A DNA stretch of 64,000 nt from Pseudoclavibacter chungangensis (GCF_013410545.1 NZ_JACCFV010000001.1:3162001-3226000), one strand, 5' to 3'; counted from the stretch's first letter, positions 34,086 through 42,748 are shown. The notes: generated by a model from the sequence alone, not told the origin. Numbers and translations: made by a program.

Positions 34086-34145
34086 ATTCGGTATCGCCGT
34101 AATTCGGCATTGCCGTAATTCGGTATCGCCGGCATTCGGCGCCCG
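34086..34145 (+). repeat. 16-bp tandem repeat, 3.7 units
   Basis: ATTCGGTATCGCCGTA repeated from 34086 with small changes at 34102, 34118 and 34134. It lies between the convergent stops of the gene at 33447 and the HNH gene, 52 bp after the former. Confidence 0.75.
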
Positions 34146-34202
34146 AGGGCCGGTGCCGCTTCGGCCGAACGGGGCAAAATGCAGACGAGCGATCGCAGGG
34201 TG

Positions 34203-34244
34203 AAGTCGGCCCTTCGGGTCAGGAAGTCGGCCCTTCGGATCAGA
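34203..34244 (+). repeat. 21-bp direct repeat at the 3' end of the HNH gene
   Basis: AAGTCGGCCCTTCGGGTCAGG at 34203 is followed at once by a near-identical copy at 34224 that runs into the stop codon region of the HNH gene on the other strand. Confidence 0.6.
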
Positions 34245-35937
34245 AGGGGGCGGGATCGTTTCCGTCGTCGGCTCCGGCGTCGTCTCGGGCCCGCCTTCGC
34301 CGTGGCCCGTGGGTGCCGTGTCGGCGCTGAGCGCTCGGGCGCGCGTCCACGGATTCCCCGCACGTTGATATCCGGAGAGTGGACTCGGCGTCGAGATAGT
34401 CGTCCGTGTTCGTGGGTGGTGGTTCGTTGACTGGCCGGATGGTCGGTGCGATCGAACGTTCGGGAGTATCGAGTGCACAGACCAACCCGGCCGGACGCTC
34501 CCGAACGTCGCGGCTGTCGGTCGGGCCGTCGTGGTCGTCGTGGTCGACTGCCCAGGAGGGTCGGAACCTGGGCCCGACAGGGATGGGCCGGTCTGAGTAG
34601 CGATCGCCGTTCGGTGAGAACCACACCAACCGCCCCGGCTCCTGCTGTTCGACTCGCCAGCGGGTGGCGTGTTTGAAGGTGTGGTGTCGGCGGCACAGGT
34701 GCGCCATGTTCCCGAGCGAGGACGTGCCGCCGTCGGTGACCGCGATGGTGTGGTCGATATCGCAACGCCTGGCCGGGCGCGTGCAGCCAGGGAAGCGGCA
34801 GTGCCCGTCGCGCACGCGGAGGAACTCGCGCTGCGCCGCCGTCGGGAAGCGCGTGTCGCTCTCGCGAGCGACGCCCGTGATCGGATCGGTCAGTACGCGC
34901 AGGAACGACGGTGCACGCGAGGCGAGTTCCCGCGCCTGTTCCACCGGCACCGGCACGACCCCGTCGAGCAGTGCAGGGTCATCGCCACCACCGAGGAGTG
35001 AGAGCACCGGGACGGTGATCGCGACGCGCGCGTTGATGCCGCCGGCCGCGCCGTGCGGTGACCCGCACCCCTCGGCGGGGTCGCTGGTGAGGACGAGTTC
35101 GCACAGCAGGTCGGCGCGGATCTGATCGTGGGTGCGGGGTTCGTCCGGCCCGGTGAGGGCTTTGGCCTGTTCGGTGAGCCGGTCGAGCATTGCCGCGCCG
35201 AGGAGTGTGGGGATGTGTGCTTCGAGTCGGCTCATGCCGTCGTCCTCGTGCACGACCCGCACCCCGCGCTGTTCGCGAGCAATCTCGTGCCGCTCGTCGA
35301 GACTCTCCCGCATGAGCGTCTGCGCTGCCCGCCGCGCGCGAGCCCGCAACCTGGCGGGCGTCTCCCGCGAGGCCCCGTCCACCACGGCCCGTTCGTACGC
35401 TTTGCGGGCGTCGTCGTCGGGGAGGCGTCGTCCTTCGGCGAGGATCACGCGAACGTGGGCGAGTGAGAGGTGCCCATCGCGGAGCATTCCTTCCGTGTCG
35501 GGGAACGCGTCGCGAAGCATGAGGCTCTCGCCGAGCTCGCGCGACACGACCGGCTCGGGCCGGCTGGTCGCGAGCGCGAGCTGGGCGGTGCGTTCACGCA
35601 TCGCCGTCACCACCGCATCATCGCTCCCGGGAAACTCCTCCCGAGCACTTGCGAGGGTCGCTTCGTGAATGAACGCGAGCAGCTCGGCGCGGCGCGCTTC
35701 GGCTTTCGCGATGAGCTTGTCCTCGGCACGGATCGCGTCGAGCGCCAGGTCGAAGGCTTCGTCGTGGGCACCGATGCCGTCGAGATGTTGCAGGTGCATC
35801 ATGAACGCAACGTGCGGCGCGAGCCGCGCCTGACCACGCGGCCGCGGGCACGCTTCACCGCCGGCCGCGGGACGCGAGACGGCATCCGAGGCCGGGGCCG
35901 GTGCGGCAGCGGTGCCGTCGGGCTCGTGATCGTTCAT
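34240..35937 (-). CDS. DUF222-HNH endonuclease-like protein
   Basis: 565 residues from ATG 35937 (a GTG two codons earlier is possible). The N-terminal half is DUF222 (AEDKLIAKAEARRAELLAFI; RELGESLMLRDAFPDTEGMLRDGHLSLAHVRVI). The C-terminal half has an HNH nuclease: CRFPGCTRPARRCDIDHTIAVTDGGTSSLGNMAHLCRRHHTFKH, with two Cys pairs and the DH..N..H set intact, followed by a disordered tail. These proteins occur in many copies in actinobacteria; their role is uncertain and some behave as mobile elements. Diverged copies of its first ~35 codons and leader lie just upstream. Confidence 0.88.
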   Translation of the reverse strand: MNDHEPDGTAAAPAPASDAVSRPAAGGEACPRPRGQARLAPHVAFMMHLQHLDGIGAHDEAFDLALDAIRAEDKLIAKAEARRAELLAFIHEATLASAREEFPGSDDAVVTAMRERTAQLALATSRPEPVVSRELGESLMLRDAFPDTEGMLRDGHLSLAHVRVILAEGRRLPDDDARKAYERAVVDGASRETPARLRARARRAAQTLMRESLDERHEIAREQRGVRVVHEDDGMSRLEAHIPTLLGAAMLDRLTEQAKALTGPDEPRTHDQIRADLLCELVLTSDPAEGCGSPHGAAGGINARVAITVPVLSLLGGGDDPALLDGVVPVPVEQARELASRAPSFLRVLTDPITGVARESDTRFPTAAQREFLRVRDGHCRFPGCTRPARRCDIDHTIAVTDGGTSSLGNMAHLCRRHHTFKHATRWRVEQQEPGRLVWFSPNGDRYSDRPIPVGPRFRPSWAVDHDDHDGPTDSRDVRERPAGLVCALDTPERSIAPTIRPVNEPPPTNTDDYLDAESTLRISTCGESVDARPSAQRRHGTHGPRRRRARDDAGADDGNDPAPF

Positions 35938-36370
35938 ACCCACACCCCATCACCACCCACGGACAATCCGACTCGAGCCGAGAGCGGCGTCGGAAACGGG
36001 CACGGTGATGCCGTCGAGCGGCTGCGGACTGGACCACGAAGTCGCGTCACGGCGCGCGTCACCGCAGGCCGCGGGACGCGAGATGGCATCCGCGTCCAGG
36101 GCCGGTGCGGCGTTGGTGCCGTCGGGCTCGTGCTCGTTCATACCCACACCCCACCACCACCCACGGACGAACAGGGCCGACCCCGGAACGGACTCGTGAA
36201 CGGACATGAGATCGGGGACATCGTCGAACGGGAACGCCCTCGAGAACGAACGCACCCGTCGGCGCGTCTCACCGCGGGCCGCGGGGCGGGCGACGGCGTC
36301 CTGGGCCGGAGCGGCAACTCCGCCGTCGGGCTCGCGATCGTTCCTGTCCACACGCCATCACCGCCCTCGG
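35863..36370 (-). repeat. Three tandem copies of the 5' end of the HNH gene
   Basis: Equivalent blocks begin at 35863 (the intact gene), 36067 and 36277, spaced 204 and 210 bp. Read on the minus strand each contains a short leader (GGGGTGTGGGT in the first two) and codons for MNDHEPDG, MNEHEPDG and MDRNDREPDG followed by an Ala/Pro-rich stretch and SRPAA-like motifs. Copies 2 and 3 join one another in one frame (35950-36351) that ends before the intact gene. Confidence 0.75.
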
Positions 36371-36731
36371 CGGAAAAGCTCGCCCAGGGGTCCGAGCCGA
36401 CGGCACCGTCGCACGCCGGCAATCTCCATCGTGAACGTGCGCCGCGACGAACGCCGCCGCGAACGAACGAACGGCCAGACGCATGACGGCACGACCGACT
36501 GCGCGGAAGCGCGGACGCGGCCGCGGCCGCAGCCGCAGCCGAGCTGGGTCGGCCGTGCCTGCAGACTGCTGATCCGCGAAACTCGCGTCCCTTCGCCCCC
36601 TTCGCCGGGTTCGGACGCGCCGGTTCTGGACCGCGTCGCGATCCATCGAGCCGCCGCGTGGAACCTGTGCCCTCCCGGCCACGCTGCGCCACTCCGCGAG
36701 CACGTGCACCGGCGCCGACCGGCCGTGCAAG

Positions 36732-36784
36732 AAAGCCGGGTTGTTGCTACCGGGCCCGGGGCCCGGTAGCAACAACCCGGCTTT
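36732..36784. terminator. 53-bp perfect palindrome, probable bidirectional terminator
   Basis: Arms of 26 bases (36732-36757 and 36759-36784) are perfectly complementary around a single central G. On the plus strand it is followed by TT (CTTTTT in all) and on the minus strand by a CTTTCTT tract, so it can end transcription in both directions. The arm length is far above the usual. Confidence 0.7.
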
Positions 36785-36916
36785 TTCCGCGGGTGCGCCG
36801 CGCCCGGCACGGTGCTGCCCGGCACGGTGCTGCCCGCCGGGGCGGGACCCCGCCGGGTCCCATACACTGAGGCGAAGTCCGGGCGGTCCCCTGTCGCGAC
36901 CTGTTCCCCTGACGGC

Positions 36917-37001
36917 CACCCGTCACCCGACGACACCGTCACGCGACAGCGACCCGTCACCCGACAGCGCACCGTCACCCGACGGCCACCTGTCACCGCG
37001 A
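36917..37001 (+). repeat. About 17-bp imperfect tandem repeat, five units
   Basis: Units of the type CACCGTCACCCGACGGC, 17-18 bp each, run from 36917 to about 37001, ending ~60 bp before the LssY-like start codon. Confidence 0.6.
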
Positions 37002-37058
37002 GCGGGGCCACGACGACGGCCGGGGCAACGCGGGGCCGTACACCGGGATCGGAGGGCG

Positions 37059-38477
37059 ATGGACGTGACCGAACGCCCGCCCGTGCACGCCTCCCCGCGG
37101 CGATTCCCGTTGCAGATGCAGCAGCCGATCGAGCCGGCGCGGATCATCGACCGCCTCGCGATGATGATCGGGGCGGCGGCCGCGGTCTGGCTCGCCGTCA
37201 TCATGGCGACCCAGGGGTTCCGGCACTGGTACAGCCCGATCCTGCTCGTGCCCGTGTGGGCGATCATCGCCTACCTCGCGCTGCCGCGGCTCCACCGCAT
37301 GTTGAGCGACCTGTACGTGCCCGACTACTTCTTCGGTCGCACGCGGACGGGCGACGGGCTGCTCGGCGATCCCGTCAACCTCGCCGTCGACGGCTCGTTC
37401 GCGCAGCTCGACCACGTCATGCTCGAGGCGGGCTGGCACCGTGCCGACGAGATCACGCTGCGTTCGACCTGGGGGATCATCGTCTCGACGGTCCTCCGCC
37501 GTAGCTATCCGACGGCACCCGTCTCGCCCCTGTTCCTCTTCAACCGGCGGCACGACGTCGCGTACGAGCAGGAGGTCGCGGGAGATCCGAAACAGCGACA
37601 CCACGTGCGGTTCTGGCACTGCCCGCCCGGGTGGCTCCTGCCCGGCGGGGCACGCACCGACTGGCTCGGCGCGGGCACCTACGACACGAACGTCGGCGTG
37701 AGCCTGTTCACCCTGCAGGTCACCCACCGCATCGACGCGAACACCGACGTCGAGCGCGACTTCGTCGTCTCGGGCGTGCGCGCCGCGGACCCCGCCGTCG
37801 GGCTGCGCACGCTGCACGATTTCACGACCGGCTACCACTCACGCAACGGTGGCGGCGACCGTTTCATCACGGACGGGGACCTTCCGGTGCTCGAGCTCGG
37901 CACCGTCGAGGTGCCGCGTCACCTCGCGCCGCAGGCCGACGAACGCATGCGCACGGTCGCGCTGCGCGCACCGCTCAGCATCGTCCTCGGCCTCCTCGCG
38001 GTGATCGGCGGCGTCGTCTACGAGATCGCGACGATCATCGCCGTCGTGCTCCAGGTGCGTCCCGAACTCGCGGACGTCGAGGGGTCGGACCTCCTGCTCG
38101 GCGTCGTCGTCGGCGCCCTCTCGCTGCTCGCGCTGAGTCAGGTCGTGTTCGCCGTGCTCGTGCTCCGCGGGGGTGCGCGCGGCTCGCGGTTCGTGCTCCT
38201 CGTGCTGCTCACCGCGGGTGTCCTGCTCTCGGCGATCGGTTACGCCTCGGGCGACGTGCCGCTCGAGTTCGACTCGACGCTGCTCGGGAACACCGTGCAC
38301 TGCCTCGCGCTCATCGCGCTGTCGAGCGAATCGGCTGCAGCATGGACGCGACGTCCGCGCCCGGGTCGGACGAGGCAGGACGACCCGAACCGAGGTGACG
38401 CGCCCTCGCGCCTCCCTCCCGTGGGTGATTCGACACCACCCCGTGGGAGGGAGACGCGTGCCCCGGGCTCGTCATGA
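37059..38477 (+). CDS. LssY C-terminal-domain membrane protein
   Basis: 472 residues, ATG 37059 after GGAGGG. Two N-terminal helices (AMMIGAAAAVWLAVIMA; PILLVPVWAIIAYLAL), a large soluble LssY_C-type domain (YVPDYFFGRTRTGDGLLGDPVNLAVDG, MLEAGWHRAD, FNRRHDVAYEQEVAG, RHHVRFWHCP, DTNVGVSLF), then four C-terminal helices. Such domains are found beside or fused to PAP2/DedA proteins and may act on membrane phospholipids; none of those is attached here. The last ~40 residues are disordered, and their DNA (38405-38455) contains a strong stem (CTCCCTCCC / GGGAGGGAG) that could end transcription inside the frame. Confidence 0.75.
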   Translation: MDVTERPPVHASPRRFPLQMQQPIEPARIIDRLAMMIGAAAAVWLAVIMATQGFRHWYSPILLVPVWAIIAYLALPRLHRMLSDLYVPDYFFGRTRTGDGLLGDPVNLAVDGSFAQLDHVMLEAGWHRADEITLRSTWGIIVSTVLRRSYPTAPVSPLFLFNRRHDVAYEQEVAGDPKQRHHVRFWHCPPGWLLPGGARTDWLGAGTYDTNVGVSLFTLQVTHRIDANTDVERDFVVSGVRAADPAVGLRTLHDFTTGYHSRNGGGDRFITDGDLPVLELGTVEVPRHLAPQADERMRTVALRAPLSIVLGLLAVIGGVVYEIATIIAVVLQVRPELADVEGSDLLLGVVVGALSLLALSQVVFAVLVLRGGARGSRFVLLVLLTAGVLLSAIGYASGDVPLEFDSTLLGNTVHCLALIALSSESAAAWTRRPRPGRTRQDDPNRGDAPSRLPPVGDSTPPRGRETRAPGSS

Positions 38478-38519
38478 CGGGCGATTCGCCGCGAGGGCCG
38501 CGTCCGTATCGTCGATGAC

Positions 38520-38846
38520 ATGACGACGACGCACCTCGCAGCAGACGCCCCAGGCTCCGCACCCGCGTGGCAGCGCGGGATCTCCCTCGCCACGTGCCTC
38601 GCGATGGTGCCGACGATGGCCTCCCCCGCCCTCACCCTCGCCGGCATCGACCCGTTCCTGTCGGTCATGCTCGGTCTCGGGACCACGCTCGTCACGCTCG
38701 TGGTCGGCGGCACGGTGCTCGCGCGTCGCATGCGCTCCTCGTCGGCCCGCGCGGACACGGCGGCCGCCCGCCACGACGAGCTGTCGGCGGACGAGTTTCG
38801 CGCAGCGCACGTGAACGACCGACTCGTCCCGTCGGCGCACCGGTAG
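38520..38846 (+). CDS. Small two-helix membrane protein
   Basis: 108 residues. Two hydrophobic segments (GISLATCLAMVPTMASPALTLAG; FLSVMLGLGTTLVTLVVGGTVLA) and a charged C-terminal tail ending VNDRLVPSAHR. No Shine-Dalgarno sequence is obvious before ATG 38520, so it may be translated from a leaderless message. It is convergent with the siderophore ABC operon, only 22 bp away. No family recognised. Confidence 0.6.
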   Translation: MTTTHLAADAPGSAPAWQRGISLATCLAMVPTMASPALTLAGIDPFLSVMLGLGTTLVTLVVGGTVLARRMRSSSARADTAAARHDELSADEFRAAHVNDRLVPSAHR

Positions 38847-38868
38847 TCGACGCGCCACGCGCCGGAGC

Positions 38869-39624
38869 TCAGTAGTACACGGCGAGCGGGCCCGTCGGCC
38901 CGTCGACGACCTGCACGGGAGTGTCGAACACGCGCGTGAGCACCTCGTCGGTGAAGATCTCGTCGCGCGTCCCGAACTCCACGACGCGGCCGTCCTTCAC
39001 GGCGCAGATGCGATCCGCGTAGTGCCCCGCGAAGTTGATGTCGTGCAGCACGATCACGATCGTGCGCCCCAGTTCCTCGGCCGCGCGCCGCAGGTGGCGC
39101 ATCATCTGCACCGAGTGGCGCATGTCGAGGTTGTTGAGCGGCTCGTCGAGCAGCACGTACTCGGTGTCCTGCGCGAGCACCATGGCGACGTACGCGCGCT
39201 GCCGCTGCCCGCCCGAGAGCTGATCGAGGAACCGTCCCTCGAGCGCCTCGAGGTCGAGGAAGTCGATCGCCCGACTCACGATCTCCTCGTCCGCCGCGGT
39301 CAGCCGCCCCTTCGAGTACGGGAAGCGCCCGAACGCGACGAGCTGACGCACCGTGAGCCGCGTGATGAAGTGGTTCTCCTGCCGCAGGATCGACACGATG
39401 CGCGCGAGTTCCTTCGACGGCGTCCTCGACACGTCATGCCCCGCGATCTCGATCGTCCCCGCGTCGATGCCGAGGAGCCGGCCGACCATCGTCAGCAGCG
39501 TCGACTTCCCCGCACCGTTCGGGCCGACGAGCGCCGTCACCCCGCCCTGCGGGATGCGCAGGTCGATCGGCCCGATCGCGACCTCGCTGCTGTAGTCCTT
39601 GCGGACGTCCTCGATGCTGATCAC
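38869..39624 (-). CDS. Iron-siderophore ABC transporter ATPase
   Basis: 251 residues from GTG 39624, overlapping the permease stop (GTGA). FepC/YclP-type ABC domain: Walker A GPNGAGKSTLL, signature [12 protein letters not shown], Walker B YVLLDEPLNNLD, H-loop VLHDINFAGHYADR. The Asn-Asn in the D-loop region and the AQDTEYVLLDEPLNNLDM segment are typical of iron-siderophore ATPases. Last gene of a four-gene minus-strand operon with two permeases and a binding protein. Confidence 0.93.
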   Translation of the reverse strand: MISIEDVRKDYSSEVAIGPIDLRIPQGGVTALVGPNGAGKSTLLTMVGRLLGIDAGTIEIAGHDVSRTPSKELARIVSILRQENHFITRLTVRQLVAFGRFPYSKGRLTAADEEIVSRAIDFLDLEALEGRFLDQLSGGQRQRAYVAMVLAQDTEYVLLDEPLNNLDMRHSVQMMRHLRRAAEELGRTIVIVLHDINFAGHYADRICAVKDGRVVEFGTRDEIFTDEVLTRVFDTPVQVVDGPTGPLAVYY

Positions 39625-40673
39625 AGGCGGCCCTTCCGGAGGATGACGATGAGGAACACGGTGCCGCCGACGAGCTCGATGATGATCGACACGACGCCCT
39701 GGGCCGCGAACACGTTGCGCAGCACGAAGTACGCGCCGCTCAGGATCGTGAAGCACGTGAGCACGGCCATGAGGAACACGCGGCGGTGATCGAACGTGTC
39801 GGCGAACTGGTAGGCGAGCGTCGCGACGAGGAAGCCGAGGAACGTCATCGGCCCGATGAGCGCCGTCGACACCGCCATGAGCACCGCGACGAGCAGCAGC
39901 ACGCGCATGAGCTCCCGCCGGTGGTCGATGCCCAGGCTCATGCTGACGTCACGCCCGAGCGCCAGCACGTCGAGTCGCTTCGCGCGCCACACGAGGAGCG
40001 TCGCGGCGACGATCACGAGCGGGATCGCGACGGGCAGATCGGCCGCGTCGGCGTGCGAGATATTGCCGAACAGGCGGGCCGCGAGCACGTCGAACTCGCT
40101 CGGCGTGAGCAGTCGCTGCATGAACGTCGAGACCGATCCGAGCCCGCCGCCGATGATGATGCCGATGAGCAGCATGATCTGCAGGTTCGCGTAGCGGCCG
40201 GACAGGAGCCAGCCGTAGAGCAGCATCGCGAACCCGACCATGATCGCGATCTGCAGCACGAACTGCCCCGTGCCCGCGACGAACGTGAGCCCGGCGACAC
40301 CGAAGACGTACACCGACGAGGTCTGCACGGCCACGTAGAGCGACTCGAATCCCATGATCGACGGCGTGACGATGCGGTTGTTCGTCACGGTCTGGAAGCT
40401 CACCGTCGCGAGCGACTGGCACACCGCGACGACACCGATCACGACGATGCTCGTCGCGCGCAGCGACGCGATGCGCCAGAACCCGTCGGTGCCGAAGGGC
40501 AGCGGGTTGTCCCACGCGAGCAGACCGAACGCGAACGCGAGCGACAGCACCCCGAGGAGCCCGATGATCGACCAGTAGCGCACGCGCGCCCGCCGCGTCG
40601 GCAGGGGCGCCGAACTCCGCTCGATCGCGGACGCGATCGGCGGCGTCACGCGCTTCGTCGTGCGCTCAGCCAC
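39621..40673 (-). CDS. Iron-siderophore ABC transporter permease 2 (FecCD family)
   Basis: 350 residues from GTG 40673, which overlaps the upstream stop. FecCD-type permease with about nine helices: RATSIVVIGVVAVCQSLATVSFQTVTNNRIVTPSIMGFESLYVAVQT is the family hallmark, and GIDHRRELMRVLLLVAVLMAVSTALIGPMTFLGFLVATLAYQF contains the ATPase-coupling loop. It pairs with the preceding permease; the two-permease plus YclQ-like binding-protein set resembles the YclNOPQ petrobactin/catecholate system. Confidence 0.93.
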   Translation of the reverse strand: MAERTTKRVTPPIASAIERSSAPLPTRRARVRYWSIIGLLGVLSLAFAFGLLAWDNPLPFGTDGFWRIASLRATSIVVIGVVAVCQSLATVSFQTVTNNRIVTPSIMGFESLYVAVQTSSVYVFGVAGLTFVAGTGQFVLQIAIMVGFAMLLYGWLLSGRYANLQIMLLIGIIIGGGLGSVSTFMQRLLTPSEFDVLAARLFGNISHADAADLPVAIPLVIVAATLLVWRAKRLDVLALGRDVSMSLGIDHRRELMRVLLLVAVLMAVSTALIGPMTFLGFLVATLAYQFADTFDHRRVFLMAVLTCFTILSGAYFVLRNVFAAQGVVSIIIELVGGTVFLIVILRKGRL

Positions 40674-41652
40674 GACGACGCTGCCGCAGGAGGAGCAGGA
40701 TGAACACGACCGCACCGACGATGCCGAGGATGAGCGAGACGGGCACCTCGAACGGCATGATGATCGTGCGCCCGACGAGATCGCACAGTGTCACGATGCC
40801 GATGCCGAGCAGCGCGACCCACGGCAGATTGCTGCGCAGGTCGTCGCCGCGCAGCATCGACACGATATTCGGGACGATGAGCCCGAGGAACGGCAGATTG
40901 CCCACGACGACCGTGACGATGCCGGTCGCGATCGCGATGAGCGCCGTGCCGAGCAGGATGACGCGGTTGTAGTCGAGGCCGACGTTCGTCGCGATCTCCT
41001 CCCCGAGCCCCGCGACCGTGAAGCGGTCGGCAGCGACGAACACCGCGACGCACACGAGCGCGACGAGCCAGAGCATCTCGTACTGACCGCGCAGCACCGA
41101 GGTGAAGCTGCCCGCGAACCACACGCCGAGGTTCTGGAGCATGTCGGTCGCGAGCGCGACGTAGGTGGAGACAGCGCCGACGACGGCGCCGAGCATGATG
41201 CCGACGATCGGCACGATGAGCGAGGAGCGCAGGGAGATACGCCGCAGCACGAGGAAGAACACCATCGTGCCGACGAATGCGGCGAGGACCGCGCCGACCA
41301 TGCGCAGCGGGATCGGCGCGTTCGGGACGAGGATCATGACAACGAGCAGCCCGAGGCCCGCCCACTCGGTCGTGCCCGTCGTCGTCGGCTCGACGAAGCG
41401 GTTCTGGGTGAGCAGCTGCATGACGAGACCGCTCATCGCCATGGCGGCGCCCGCGAGCACGAGGGAGATCGTGCGTGGCACGCGCGTGATGGCGAACATC
41501 TCGGCACCGTCGTCGGCCCCCGCGACGTCGTACACGCCCGTCGTGAGCGAGAGCACGAGCAGGCCGCCGACGACCGCGACGCCGATGAGCAGCTTCCAGT
41601 CGAACAGCCGCCCGCGGCTCGCGGCGCGCGGAGTCGGTTTCGCCGTGGTCAT
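40666..41652 (-). CDS. Iron-siderophore ABC transporter permease 1 (FecCD family)
   Basis: 328 residues from ATG 41652 (GGGAGG lies 11 bases upstream; an in-frame ATG 13 codons earlier is less likely). FecCD landmarks: RVPRTISLVLAGAAMAMSGLVMQLLTQNRFVEPTTTGTTEWAGLG and NLPFLGLIVPNIVSMLRGDD. About nine helices. Preceded by a perfect palindrome after the binding-protein gene. Confidence 0.93.
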   Translation of the reverse strand: MTTAKPTPRAASRGRLFDWKLLIGVAVVGGLLVLSLTTGVYDVAGADDGAEMFAITRVPRTISLVLAGAAMAMSGLVMQLLTQNRFVEPTTTGTTEWAGLGLLVVMILVPNAPIPLRMVGAVLAAFVGTMVFFLVLRRISLRSSLIVPIVGIMLGAVVGAVSTYVALATDMLQNLGVWFAGSFTSVLRGQYEMLWLVALVCVAVFVAADRFTVAGLGEEIATNVGLDYNRVILLGTALIAIATGIVTVVVGNLPFLGLIVPNIVSMLRGDDLRSNLPWVALLGIGIVTLCDLVGRTIIMPFEVPVSLILGIVGAVVFILLLLRQRRRG

Positions 41653-41701
41653 GCGCCTGCGGCCTCCCGGTTCGTGGATCGTGATCGTCACGGCGCGCCC
41701 G

Positions 41702-41731
41702 GGCGGTCCCGTCCTGCAGGACGGGACCGCC
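41702..41731 (-). terminator. 30-bp perfect palindrome after the siderophore-binding protein gene
   Basis: GGCGGTCCCGTCCTG at 41702-41716 pairs with its exact complement at 41717-41731, with no spacer. It lies between the binding-protein stop and the permease start on the minus strand, the same place as the hairpin in the peptide ABC operon, and probably lowers permease expression relative to the binding protein. Confidence 0.75.
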
Positions 41732-41755
41732 GGTGGGACGCCGCGGGGCGGACGT

Positions 41756-42748
41756 CTACTTCTTCGCGCCGAGCGCGTCGGCGAAGTCGCCGAGGAAGAC
41801 CGTGTAGGTCTGGATGGACTCGTTCGTGTAGGTGTCCGCGGGCATGTAGACGATCTGGTCCTGCTGCACCGCCGTCACACCGGCGAGCGCCTCGCTGCCC
41901 GCGAGCACGTCGGCGGCGGGCTTGAAGTCGGGCTCGCTCGCGTTGATCGCGGCGTCGCGGTCCATGACGAGGATCCAGTCGGGGTTCGCCTGCGCGATGG
42001 CCTCGACCGAGATGTCGTCGCCCTGGTGGTCGTCGCTCGCCCCCTCGACCTCGAGCGCCGGGGTGAGGGAGAGCAGGTCGAAGACCGGGCCGAGCGTGCG
42101 GCCGACACCGGGCGCGAGGTAGCCGATCTCGCCACCGGACGTGTTGACGGCCATGACGGTCTGGGCCGGGTCGTAGGCCTCGGTCGCGCGCGTCACCGAC
42201 GAGTCGAACGCCGCACCGAGGGCCTGCGCCTCGGTCTGCTTGCCGAAGATCTCGCCGAGCACGGTGACGCCGTGCTTGAGTTCGTCGACGAGGGGCTTCT
42301 CGCCCTTCGGGCTCACGTCGATGACGGTCGCGTCGGGGACGAGCGACTTGATGTCGTCGTAGTAGTCGCTGAAGCGGCCACCGGTGATGACGAGGTCGGG
42401 CTCCGCCGCGGCGATGACCTCGAGGTTCGGCTCGCGGTGCGTCCCGACGTCGAGGATCGACTCGTCGTCCTTGTACGGGTTCGTCGACGGCATGAGCGCA
42501 CGCGAGGCGGCGCTCAGCGGGATGTTCCAGTCGGCGAGCGTCTGGAACGTCGAGTTGTCGAGCGCGACGACGGATTGCGGCGGCGTCGCGACGGTCTGGG
42601 TGCCGAAGTTGTCCTCGATCTGGACCGTGCCTGCCGCGGCCTGTGAGTCGACCGGTTCCGACGCCGCGTCACCGGACGCGCACGCGCCGAACAGCAGGGC
42701 GGACGCCGCGGCGATCGCGACGGCCGCGAGTGGGCGCTTCATGGACAT
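41756..42748 (-). CDS. Siderophore-binding lipoprotein (YclQ-like)
   Basis: 330 residues from ATG 42748 (GGAGA 8 bases upstream). Lipoprotein signal LAAVAIAAASALLFGAC with a lipid Cys near residue 21. The mature part is a periplasmic-binding (TroA-like) fold of the YclQ/FetB kind: VQIEDNFGTQTVATPPQSVVALDNSTFQTLADWNIPLSAA, then EPDLVITGGRFSDYYDDIKSLVPDATVIDVS. It captures ferric siderophores for the two permeases and ATPase encoded after it. A DtxR-like box in the leader indicates iron control. Confidence 0.93.
   Translation of the reverse strand: MSMKRPLAAVAIAAASALLFGACASGDAASEPVDSQAAAGTVQIEDNFGTQTVATPPQSVVALDNSTFQTLADWNIPLSAASRALMPSTNPYKDDESILDVGTHREPNLEVIAAAEPDLVITGGRFSDYYDDIKSLVPDATVIDVSPKGEKPLVDELKHGVTVLGEIFGKQTEAQALGAAFDSSVTRATEAYDPAQTVMAVNTSGGEIGYLAPGVGRTLGPVFDLLSLTPALEVEGASDDHQGDDISVEAIAQANPDWILVMDRDAAINASEPDFKPAADVLAGSEALAGVTAVQQDQIVYMPADTYTNESIQTYTVFLGDFADALGAKK

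Larger units (their letters stand above)
36371..37058. other. Gene-free stretch upstream of the LssY-like gene
   Basis: About 690 bp with no gene I can support; frames there encode only Arg/Pro/Ala-rich sequence. It holds a 53-bp perfect palindrome (36732-36784), two copies of CCCGGCACGGTGCTG near 36806-36835, and a roughly 17-bp repeat at 36917-37001. Confidence 0.6.

Noticed and set aside
36206..36919. Overlapping frames of 187-217 codons on both strands around the 53-bp palindrome
   Set aside because: All read Arg/Pro/Ala-rich sequence through repeats and the palindrome; no start site or conserved motif.
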